NCBI GenBank assembly: GCA_025451135.1
Contig: JANWKW010000011.1
Coordinates: forward strand, 1 to 5,261
DNA: 5,261 bases
Direction of reading: 5' to 3'
Source of the DNA: Vulcanimicrobiia bacterium
Lineage (GTDB): Bacteria > Vulcanimicrobiota > Vulcanimicrobiia > Vulcanimicrobiales > Vulcanimicrobiaceae
Shown: positions 1 to 5,179 of the stretch, in pieces
Layout of the letters: each line of letters opens with the position of its first letter
Position numbering within the stretch: position 1 is the stretch's first letter
Position numbers and translations under genes: made by a program
The notes under the pieces: generated by a model
Seen by the model: only the letters and a program-made list of their open reading frames with translations
Database searches by the model: none
What the model was told of the DNA's origin: nothing

Positions 1-935
1 AGTCCGGGATGCGCACGCGCGAAGGCGAAGCCGCGCATCTTCTCCTGGAGCGGCGCGTCGTCGGTGAGCGGATGGAACCAGCCGAGTTGGAGGAAGAAAT
101 CGCGCTGCGCGAGGGCCCGGAGGAACAGCTTGAGCGACGCGCGCTCCTCGACCAGCAAGAACGGGTCGGCGATGCGGTCCAGGGTCGCGCGCGCGACCGT
201 GCGCGCCGCGATGGTGCCGAACGACAGGTGCACCGACAGGTGCGAGGTCCGATCGTCGGCCGGGACGTTGGCGGCGACCGCATACTGCAGCGCATCGGTC
301 TCGAGAAAGCGCTCGAGTTGGCCGTTCGCCCCGGCCGGGTCGACGTCGCTCGCGCGATCGCCGGCGCCGAATTCGGCGGGGATCGGCAGATGCTCGCTCT
401 GCAGGTCGCTCGCCGCGAAGCGCAGCAGCAGCGGCAGTTCGTAGAGGTTCGGCTTGCATTCGCGCCAGACGGCCAAGTACGGCACGAACGCGCGGTAGCC
501 GCCGCCGTCGGCGCCGCTCGCGTCGGCGGTCTCCTCGGGCGGGATGGCGGGCGCGTCGTGCGCGATCGTGGCCCGCAGGCCCGCCTCTTCGAGATCGGAT
601 TGCAAGCGCGCGTCGGCGTGGCTGCCGGCGCCGTCGTAGCTCGCGCTCCACGCGACCCCGCCGGCGCCGCTGGCGCGCGCCAGATTGCGCAGCGTCGGGC
701 CGGGCGCGCCGCGCCGGACGATCAGCTTGGAACCGCGCTCGCGCAGGCCGGCGTCGAGCGCCGCGACCGCCGCGCAGAAGTACGCCGCGCGCCGCGGCGA
801 GCGCGCCAGCCGCGTCTCGCAGGCGCGGTCGATCACCAGCACCGGCAGCACCTCGCCGTCGGACGCGGCGGCGGCCAGCCCGGCGTGATCGTCGAGTCGC
901 AGGTCGCGCGTGAAGCGGAAGATCGAGGTCGGCAC
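1..935 (-). CDS. Photolyase/cryptochrome-family flavoprotein, N-terminal 311 residues (runs off left edge)
   Basis: I translated this frame by hand; it is open from a GTG at 935 to the window edge. The N-terminus carries the family signature RFTRDLRLDD (residues 7-16), followed by an alpha/beta antenna domain to about residue 130. A GGGYRAFVPYLAVW motif (144-157) begins the linker. The FAD-binding helical domain then starts, with Y218, TSHLS (230-234), HLSFGTI (236-242) and QRDF (277-280). Family members are about 430-500 residues long, so roughly the last third is missing. The start is fixed because a TGA lies in frame about 30 bases upstream and no other start codon falls between. The ribosome site is weak (AGCGAG), and the cytochrome stop is only 7 bases away, so translational coupling is likely. 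The family repairs UV photoproducts with light and reduced FAD, or acts as a blue-light receptor. Residues matching E. coli R226, E274 and W277 are A222, A274 and Q277, which argues against a standard CPD photolyase. Family assignment is firm; function is open. Confidence 0.9.
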   Translation of the reverse strand, partial: MPTSIFRFTRDLRLDDHAGLAAAASDGEVLPVLVIDRACETRLARSPRRAAYFCAAVAALDAGLRERGSKLIVRRGAPGPTLRNLARASGAGGVAWSASYDGAGSHADARLQSDLEEAGLRATIAHDAPAIPPEETADASGADGGGYRAFVPYLAVWRECKPNLYELPLLLRFAASDLQSEHLPIPAEFGAGDRASDVDPAGANGQLERFLETDALQYAVAANVPADDRTSHLSVHLSFGTIAARTVARATLDRIADPFLLVEERASLKLFLRALAQRDFFLQLGWFHPLTDDAPLQEKMRGFAFARAHPG

Positions 936-942
936 GCGCTCG

Positions 943-1296
943 CTAGAGCTGCTCGACGAAAGCGGTCACGTCGAGCAGGTCTTGCTGCGACAACTGGGCC
1001 GGTACGAGTTTGGGCATCGGCGGCGATGGGTTCGCGATCGCGTCGGTCACGAACGCCGGCGTGCGGCGCCGCAGTTCGCCGCGCAGCGGCGGACCGATCT
1101 GCGCGCCCTCGCCCGCCGCGCCGTGGCACGTCGCGCAGCGGGCGGCGAAGACGGCGCGCCCGCGACCGACCGAGGCCGACTCGAGCGGGGTCGCGGTGAC
1201 GGCGGCGCCGGGGCCGGCGGTCGCGGTATGGGAGCCGCACGCGCACAGCGCGGCGACCGTGAGGAGCGCGGAGACGACGACGACGAAACGCGGCAT
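943..1296 (-). CDS. Small lipoprotein cytochrome c (class I, monoheme)
   Basis: This 117-residue protein starts with MPR and a hydrophobic stretch (residues 4-19) that ends in a lipobox-like LCAC, with Cys20 as the likely lipidated residue. A linker rich in Ala, Thr and Gly follows. The cytochrome domain has the heme-binding motif CATCH (54-58), and Met94 in SPPMPKL is the likely sixth heme-iron ligand. A C-terminal helix (about 103-116) closes the fold. It should act outside the inner membrane as a membrane-tethered electron carrier; its redox partner is unknown. I chose ATG at 1296 because it places the signal peptide at the N-terminus and has a GGAAG sequence 8 bases upstream. The frame is open further upstream, but that part lies antisense to the acetyltransferase gene and reads as unlikely protein. 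The photolyase-family gene follows after 7 bases, so the two are probably co-transcribed. Confidence 0.88.
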   Translation of the reverse strand: MPRFVVVVSALLTVAALCACGSHTATAGPGAAVTATPLESASVGRGRAVFAARCATCHGAAGEGAQIGPPLRGELRRRTPAFVTDAIANPSPPMPKLVPAQLSQQDLLDVTAFVEQL

Positions 1297-1304
1297 GGCG
1301 GCGG

Positions 1305-1309
1305 CTTCC
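1305..1309 (-). promoter_or_regulatory. Ribosome binding site of the cytochrome c gene
   Basis: GGAAG on the minus strand lies 8 bases before the ATG at 1296. It supports this start over the upstream in-frame positions. Confidence 0.5.
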
Positions 1310-1333
1310 GCAAAAGGGCATCGAGCACCCACT

Positions 1334-1364
1334 AGCATAACGGGCCATCCGTGGCCGCTCGCAA
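1334..1364 (-). promoter_or_regulatory. Possible promoter for the cytochrome c/photolyase unit
   Basis: On the minus strand, TTGCGA (1364-1359) and TATGCT (1339-1334) each match the sigma-70 consensus at 4 of 6 positions. They are 19 bases apart, slightly longer than ideal. The -10-like box ends about 37 bases before the cytochrome ATG, and the -35-like box lies inside the start of the divergent acetyltransferase gene. This is a weak match in a GC-rich genome whose promoter consensus is unknown. Confidence 0.25.
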
Positions 1365-1845
1365 GATCTTCCTCCGCTTCGCGCAAGCGACCGATATCGA
1401 ACGCCTCGTCAAGGACGGCGTCATCACCGGTCCCCAGCCGGCGCGCGAGACGTGGAACCAGCGCATCGTCAAATGGCTCGCCGAGCAGCGGGCCGGGCGC
1501 CGTCTGGTGCTGGTCGCCGAGGACCAGAGCGGGCTGCTCGGTATGGTCCAGCTGGTGCTGAAGTTCCCGGCCGGGTACGAAGACGCCGAGGCCGCCAACG
1601 GCTACGACATCGCGATGATGGAAGGCCTGCGCATGCGCGCGGGCGCGCCGCCCGAGGTCGGCGGCGAACTGGTCGGCGAAGTCCAGCGCATCGCGCAGAA
1701 GAAGAACGTCAAGACGCTGACCTTCTGTCTGCCGATGAACCAGCCGCGCGCGCTGCGCCAAGCGCGCGTCTGGGGTTTCGAAGAGTTCCGGATCATGGCC
1801 GAGCCCAACAAGATGCTGGCCTTCTTCCGCAAATCGATCGAGTAG
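1351..1845 (+). CDS. GNAT-like N-acetyltransferase family protein
   Basis: This 164-residue protein looks like the GCN5-related acetyltransferase fold. LRFAQATDIERL near the N-terminus (8-19) fits the first strand and helix. RLVLVAEDQSGLLGMVQL (51-68) fits the central strand hairpin. EVGGELVGEVQRIAQKKNV (102-120) fits the cofactor-binding helix region, and MNQPRALRQARVWGFEEF (129-146) resembles motif B with its closing GF. The usual acetyl-CoA loop (Q/R-x-x-G-x-G/A) is degenerate, being replaced by a PPEVGGEL stretch. Such enzymes transfer an acetyl group from acetyl-CoA to an amine; the substrate here cannot be told. The start is GTG at 1351, since a TAG lies in frame 18 bases upstream and no other start codon comes between. 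No clear ribosome site is visible. It is the only plus-strand gene, divergent from the cytochrome gene and convergent with the anti-sigma gene. Confidence 0.7.
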   Translation: MAARKIFLRFAQATDIERLVKDGVITGPQPARETWNQRIVKWLAEQRAGRRLVLVAEDQSGLLGMVQLVLKFPAGYEDAEAANGYDIAMMEGLRMRAGAPPEVGGELVGEVQRIAQKKNVKTLTFCLPMNQPRALRQARVWGFEEFRIMAEPNKMLAFFRKSIE

Positions 1846-2877
1846 TTACAGGCCTTCGCCGTTGCCGCTGCTGCGGAACGTGAACGCGTCGGTGTAGCTG
1901 CCCGGGACCGGGCGGCCGTTGACGAGTTTGGGCGAGTAGCGCGCCTTCATGGCGGCGCGGCAGACCGCATCGTCGAGCGAGAGAAAGCCGGACGACTTCG
2001 TGATCGCGCACTTGGTCGGAACGCCGCGCTCGTCGATCTGGACCTCGAAGACGCTCGTCCCCGACGCGTTCTGCGCGTAGGCGATCGGCGCGGGCTGCGG
2101 CGTCAGCGCGGTCTCGCCGCCGATCGGTTCGGGAGCCCGGATCGTATAGGCGGGCGCGACCACGATCGAATCGGTCTGGCGGTCCAGGCGCGGAATCGTC
2201 TGGCTGACGCTGGTGGTGGTCTGCGTGACCGCGATGCTGCCGCCCCCGCCGCCGCTGCCGCGCCGCCAGATCGGCGTATCGTCGAAGGTCTTCTGCGCCG
2301 CCGCAAGGGTCGAGGCGGTCGAGGCGACCGTGCGCGGCGCTTGCTGCACCGATGGGATCGTCGCCTGCGGCGCGCGCGGACCGACTGCGCCGACGGCCGC
2401 CGGCTGACGCGTAAGCGTGACGACGTTGTGCTCGACCACCATGCGCGGCGCGGCGGTCGCCTGCGGGAGCGCTGCGGTCGACCGGTGTTCGAGGACGATA
2501 CGCTGACCGTCGTAGTTGAGCACCAGCGGATCGGCGAAGGACGGCGCGATCCGGCCGAGGCCGGCGACCATCGCGAGATTGAACGCGAGCGAGATCGCGA
2601 TGCAGGCGCCCGCGACCGTCAGCCCGGCGCGCAGCAGCCGCTTGCGGCCGTTCATCTTCTCGCGCACCAGCGCGGTCAGGTCGGGATCCCAGGTCTCGCC
2701 GTCGCGCGCCTGACCGACGCGCGCCATCGTGCGTTCGATCTCGTGCTCGCCGCCGTTGGCGCGCAGACACGCAGAGCACGTCGCGACGTGCCCGCGGTAG
2801 GTCTGGCGTTCGGCGTCGGTCGCTTCGCCGAGCGCGATCGCGCCGGCGAGGACTTCGGCTTGGTTACACGCGGTCAA
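1846..2877 (-). CDS. Anti-sigma zinc-finger membrane protein with a TonB-like C-terminal domain
   Basis: This 343-residue protein has three parts. Residues 1-45 form a putative zinc-binding anti-sigma domain: Cys4 and HVATCSAC, giving His30, Cys34 and Cys37 (H-x3-C-x2-C). One membrane helix follows (about 82-108, after basic GRKR). A long periplasmic linker (about 112-270) is rich in Ala, Thr, Pro, Gln and Ser and includes a run of five glycines (209-213). Residues 274-336 match a TonB C-terminal domain: a VFEVQIDERG strand, SSGF, LDDAV, then ARYSPKLVNGRPVPG and a final AFTF strand. Cys290 and Cys306 could form a disulfide. The start is TTG at 2877, preceded by AAAGGA with a 5-base spacer; it is needed to keep Cys4. 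The gene follows the sigma factor by 9 bases, so it most likely holds that factor inactive at the membrane until a signal arrives. A second reading is a TonB energy transducer, but no His is visible in the membrane helix. Confidence 0.82.
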   Translation of the reverse strand: MTACNQAEVLAGAIALGEATDAERQTYRGHVATCSACLRANGGEHEIERTMARVGQARDGETWDPDLTALVREKMNGRKRLLRAGLTVAGACIAISLAFNLAMVAGLGRIAPSFADPLVLNYDGQRIVLEHRSTAALPQATAAPRMVVEHNVVTLTRQPAAVGAVGPRAPQATIPSVQQAPRTVASTASTLAAAQKTFDDTPIWRRGSGGGGGSIAVTQTTTSVSQTIPRLDRQTDSIVVAPAYTIRAPEPIGGETALTPQPAPIAYAQNASGTSVFEVQIDERGVPTKCAITKSSGFLSLDDAVCRAAMKARYSPKLVNGRPVPGSYTDAFTFRSSGNGEGL

Positions 2878-2882
2878 GATGT

Positions 2883-2888
2883 TCCTTT
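2883..2888 (-). promoter_or_regulatory. Ribosome binding site supporting a TTG start
   Basis: AAAGGA on the minus strand overlaps the TAA stop of the sigma factor gene (2889-2887) and sits 5 bases before the TTG at 2877. This fixes the rare start of the anti-sigma gene and suggests that its translation is coupled to that of the sigma factor. Confidence 0.65.
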
Positions 2889-3405
2889 AGTGATCCGACA
2901 TGACCGAACGCAGGGTGCGCATCGCGCGGCATACGCGCTGACGCACTGCGTCCGAAGTGGTGCCCAGTATCGCCGCGGCTTCCTGCGACGAGTACCCGGC
3001 GTAGGTCGTCAGCATGATCGCCGACGCCTGATCGCTCGGGAGCTTGTTCATCGCCGTCTGCAGGTCGACCGATGCGGCGCTGCGCTCGTCGATGCGCCAC
3101 GCGTAGGTCTCGTGGTCGCGGTCGAGCGGCAGCATCCGGACGATCTTCTTGCGCCGAAGATGCGAGATCGAGTTGTTCGTGGCCGTCTTGTAGAGCCAGC
3201 CCGCCGTCAGCGGGCGCTCCGGGTCGGCCTGGAGGGTCCGGTAGGCCGCAAGAAAGACGTCTTGCGAGATATCGAGGGCGGTGTCGGCGTCTCCGACCAT
3301 CCGTCGCACGTAGCGCACCAGCTTGGTCTGGTACTCGCGGACGAGCGTGTCCACGCGTGCTTGGGCGATGGCGGCACCGCCGGCGGCGAGGTAGACCTGT
3401 TCCAT
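2887..3405 (-). CDS. ECF-type RNA polymerase sigma factor
   Basis: This 172-residue protein has the two-domain layout of extracytoplasmic-function sigma factors. Region 2 spans about 20-90: LVREYQTKLVRYVRRMVGD, then DISQDVFLAAYRTL (45-58), which fits the core-binding helix, and AGWLYKTATNNSISHLRRKK (68-87), which fits the -10 recognition helix. Region 4 spans about 113-168: AMNKLPSDQASAIML, then a helix-turn-helix, YSSQEAAAILGTTSDAVRQR (138-157), that should read the -35 element. It would direct RNA polymerase to a small regulon. The start is ATG at 3405: a TGA lies in frame 18 bases upstream and a purine-rich AAAGGGGGG sits 6 bases before it. The zinc-finger anti-sigma gene begins 9 bases after its stop. 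No convincing ECF-type promoter (GGAAC-like -35) was seen upstream, so self-regulation is not shown by the sequence. Confidence 0.93.
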   Translation of the reverse strand: MEQVYLAAGGAAIAQARVDTLVREYQTKLVRYVRRMVGDADTALDISQDVFLAAYRTLQADPERPLTAGWLYKTATNNSISHLRRKKIVRMLPLDRDHETYAWRIDERSAASVDLQTAMNKLPSDQASAIMLTTYAGYSSQEAAAILGTTSDAVRQRVCRAMRTLRSVMSDH

Positions 3406-3411
3406 CCTGGG

Positions 3412-3420
3412 CCCCCCTTT
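3412..3420 (-). promoter_or_regulatory. Ribosome binding site of the sigma factor gene
   Basis: AAAGGGGGG on the minus strand, 6 bases before the ATG at 3405. It is purine-rich but not a perfect Shine-Dalgarno sequence. Confidence 0.5.
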
Positions 3421-3423
3421 TCA

Positions 3424-3479
3424 CTCCCAACGCGGTCCCGGACCGGGGTGTGACCGTCCAGGCAGCTCTTTTCTGGGAG
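3424..3479 (-). promoter_or_regulatory. Nested inverted repeats between moaA and the sigma factor gene
   Basis: The 80-base gap (3406-3485) holds a perfect 5-bp inverted repeat, CGGTC (3433-3437) and GACCG (3441-3445), with a 3-base loop. It lies inside a 6-bp repeat, CTCCCA (3424-3429) and TGGGAG (3474-3479). On the minus strand no run of T follows, so it is not an obvious intrinsic terminator. It could be a leader structure of the sigma factor transcript, a weak attenuator, or chance in GC-rich DNA. Confidence 0.3.
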
Positions 3480-3485
3480 GGCGGG

Positions 3486-4499
3486 CTAGCCGCCTATCTC
3501 CGAGAGGGCGCGCATCCGGCTGGCCGGCTCGCCCAGCTTGAGGTGGTGGCGCTCCGGCTTGATCAGCATCGCTCCCCGGAGCAGGTCGCAGAGCACCTCT
3601 TGGCCGGCCCCGGCCCGCAGGGGCGAGCGCAGGTCGATGTGGTGGTCGCCGAACAGGCACAGCCGCAGGCGGCCGTCGGCGGTGAGCCGGACCCGGTTGC
3701 AGCGATCGCAGTAGTCGTGCGAGAGCGGAGAGATGACCCCGATCGTTCCGGCCGCGCCCGGATAGGCGAAGTATCGGGCCGGGCCGTTGCCGGGCGGCCC
3801 CGGCACGGCTTCGAGCGCGCCGATCGCCCCGAAGCGCTCCAGCAGTTCGCCGGCCGAGATGTAGGTCTCGGTCTGGATGCCGAGGTTCTCGTGGACAGGC
3901 ATCATCTCGATGAAGCGGACCGCGACCGGCCGCTCGCGCGAGAGTTCGGCGAACGCCTCGAGTTCGTCGTCGTTGACGCCGCGCATCGCGACCACGTTGA
4001 TCTTGACCGGCCCGAGCCCGCGCGCGATGGCGGCGTCGATGCCGGTCAGGACGCGCTCCAGGCCGGGGCGGCGCGCGATCTGTTCGAAGCGGTCCGCGCG
4101 CAGGGTGTCGAGGGAGACGTTGACCCGACGCAGGCCGGCGGAGGCCAGGTCGTCGAGCTGTTCTTCGAGCAGCAGGGCGTTGGTGGAGAGGGCGACGTCC
4201 TCGATGCCGGGTGTCTGCGCGATCGCGCGGACCAGCACGTGCAGGTCGCGGCGCAGCAGCGGCTCGCCGCCGGTCAACCGGATGGCCCGCACCCCGATGG
4301 CGGCGGCGGCGCGCGCCACGGTCGCGATCTCTTCGTAGGAGAGGATCTCGTCGCGGCGCAGCCAGGGCAGACCGCCCTCGGGCATGCAGTAGACGCACCG
4401 CAGGTTGCACTTGTCGGTGACCGAGACGCGCAGGTAGGAGATCGGCCGCGAGAACGCGTCGAGCACCGGTCGCGTGAGGTCGATGGTCTGGAGCGCCAC
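3486..4499 (-). CDS. moaA: GTP 3',8-cyclase MoaA (molybdenum cofactor biosynthesis)
   Basis: This 337-residue radical SAM enzyme has the full MoaA pattern. The N-terminal cluster motif is C31-x3-C35-x2-C38 within DKCNLRCVYCMPEG, which binds the [4Fe-4S] cluster that cleaves S-adenosylmethionine. LTGGEP (75-80) contacts SAM. The C-terminal substrate cluster is C264-x2-C267-x13-C281 (from DYCDRCNRVRLTADG onward). The protein ends in the conserved Gly-Gly tail (SEIGG). Length is normal for the family. It converts GTP to 3',8-cyclo-7,8-dihydro-GTP in the cytoplasm, and MoaC then turns this into cyclic pyranopterin monophosphate. The start is GTG at 4499, preceded by AAGGGGAGG. It lies 23 bases after the LolA-like gene. 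No other molybdenum cofactor gene is in the window, and the short upstream gap leaves no room for a Moco riboswitch directly before it. Confidence 0.97.
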   Translation of the reverse strand: MALQTIDLTRPVLDAFSRPISYLRVSVTDKCNLRCVYCMPEGGLPWLRRDEILSYEEIATVARAAAAIGVRAIRLTGGEPLLRRDLHVLVRAIAQTPGIEDVALSTNALLLEEQLDDLASAGLRRVNVSLDTLRADRFEQIARRPGLERVLTGIDAAIARGLGPVKINVVAMRGVNDDELEAFAELSRERPVAVRFIEMMPVHENLGIQTETYISAGELLERFGAIGALEAVPGPPGNGPARYFAYPGAAGTIGVISPLSHDYCDRCNRVRLTADGRLRLCLFGDHHIDLRSPLRAGAGQEVLCDLLRGAMLIKPERHHLKLGEPASRMRALSEIGG

Positions 4500-4522
4500 G
4501 CCCTCCCCTTCGGGAAGCGCTC

Positions 4523-5167
4523 TTAATTATCCGCGAAGAAGCTGTCGGCGATCGGGGCGTTGAGCTGGAACGAGGCGAACGTCGAGTCGATGTCGGCCTT
4601 GTAGATCGACTGCTCCACGTGCCCCGTCTGGGCCGAGACCAGGTAGTCGTTGCCGACCTTGGTGTACGTCTGATGCAGCTCCGCGTAGCCGCTGCCGTCG
4701 TTGTAGTTCCAACGCATCGAGAGAATGGTCGCGGCGGCGTCGTCGACGACCACGTCGATATGATCGATCCGGCCGTGCTTGCGCGGCACCAGTTTGAAGG
4801 TCGTCGTGCCGCCTTGGCTCGGGTTCTCGGTGACCAGGTAGACGGTCTTCCAGGATGCCGGGCCGGCGATGCGCGGATAGATCTTGCTGAACTGTTTGGC
4901 GATGCCGGGCAGACCGCTGGTGAAGACGATCTTGTCCTTGCTCGGATCCTTGTGGTAGTACGTCCCGTCGAGGATCGGGTTGAGGTACGGGAAGGACGTC
5001 ATGTGGACGTCGGCGTGGATCGACGCGGTATAGGACTTCAGTCCCGGGTTGAGCGCGATCATGCGCGAGAGCAGATCCGGCTGCGCGCTGGCGGGCGCGT
5101 GCAAGCCGGCGCCGATCGCGAGGATCAGCGCGGCGACCACGAGGGAGCGAAGGCTGCGTTTCATCAT
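4523..5167 (-). CDS. Secreted protein resembling LolA-type outer-membrane lipoprotein carriers
   Basis: This 214-residue protein begins with a clear signal peptide: MMKRSLR, a hydrophobic stretch (about 9-22), then APASA with likely cleavage after Ala28. The mature part starts DLLSRMIALNPGLKSYTASI and continues as alternating strands, as in VFTSGLPG (81-88), TVYLVTENP (108-116), FKLVPRKHGRIDHIDVVVDD (124-143), ILSMRWNYNDG (148-158) and YLVSAQTGHVEQ (175-186). An N-terminal helix followed by a series of antiparallel strands, together with the DG-x-YY and F-x-LVP segments, recalls the LolA/LolB half-barrel that carries lipid or lipoprotein. The match is by general pattern, not by a diagnostic residue. 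Of two adjacent ATG codons I chose 5167, as AAGGA lies 7 bases before it. It sits 10 bases after an upstream partial gene and 23 bases before moaA, so it is likely in one operon with them, although a link to molybdenum cofactor synthesis is not evident. Confidence 0.6.
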   Translation of the reverse strand: MMKRSLRSLVVAALILAIGAGLHAPASAQPDLLSRMIALNPGLKSYTASIHADVHMTSFPYLNPILDGTYYHKDPSKDKIVFTSGLPGIAKQFSKIYPRIAGPASWKTVYLVTENPSQGGTTTFKLVPRKHGRIDHIDVVVDDAAATILSMRWNYNDGSGYAELHQTYTKVGNDYLVSAQTGHVEQSIYKADIDSTFASFQLNAPIADSFFADN

Positions 5168-5174
5168 TTCGATG

Positions 5175-5179
5175 TCCTT
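5175..5179 (-). promoter_or_regulatory. Ribosome binding site of the LolA-like gene
   Basis: AAGGA on the minus strand overlaps the TAA stop of the upstream partial gene (5180-5178) and is 7 bases before the ATG at 5167. It favours that ATG over the one at 5164 and suggests coupled translation. Confidence 0.65.

Noticed and set aside
9..1199. Long plus-strand open frame of 396 codons
   Set aside because: Its product is very rich in Arg, Ala and Gly with no recognisable domain, and it lies antisense to the photolyase and cytochrome genes, which have clear motifs.
1297..1761. N-terminal extension of the cytochrome c frame to 272 codons
   Set aside because: The extension lies antisense to the acetyltransferase gene and would bury the signal peptide and lipobox in mid-protein. 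The ATG at 1296 has its own ribosome site.
2234..2262. GC-rich short repeat (glycine-coding run) as a possible repeat element
   Set aside because: It simply codes for the run of glycines in the periplasmic linker of the anti-sigma/TonB-like protein; it is not a separate repeat.
2341..3453. Plus-strand open frame of 370 codons
   Set aside because: Antisense to the sigma and anti-sigma genes; its composition is that of a GC-rich shadow frame and no motif is visible.
3406..3485. ECF-type self-regulated promoter before the sigma factor gene
   Set aside because: No GGAAC-like -35 with a properly spaced -10 was found on the minus strand in this gap.
3421..4410. Second minus-strand open frame of 329 codons overlapping moaA
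   Set aside because: Arg/Pro-rich shadow in another frame of a gene with intact MoaA motifs.
3072..4526. Plus-strand open frame of 484 codons, the longest in the window
   Set aside because: Antisense to moaA and the sigma factor gene, both firmly identified; the product has low-complexity Arg-rich and Ser-rich parts and no domain.
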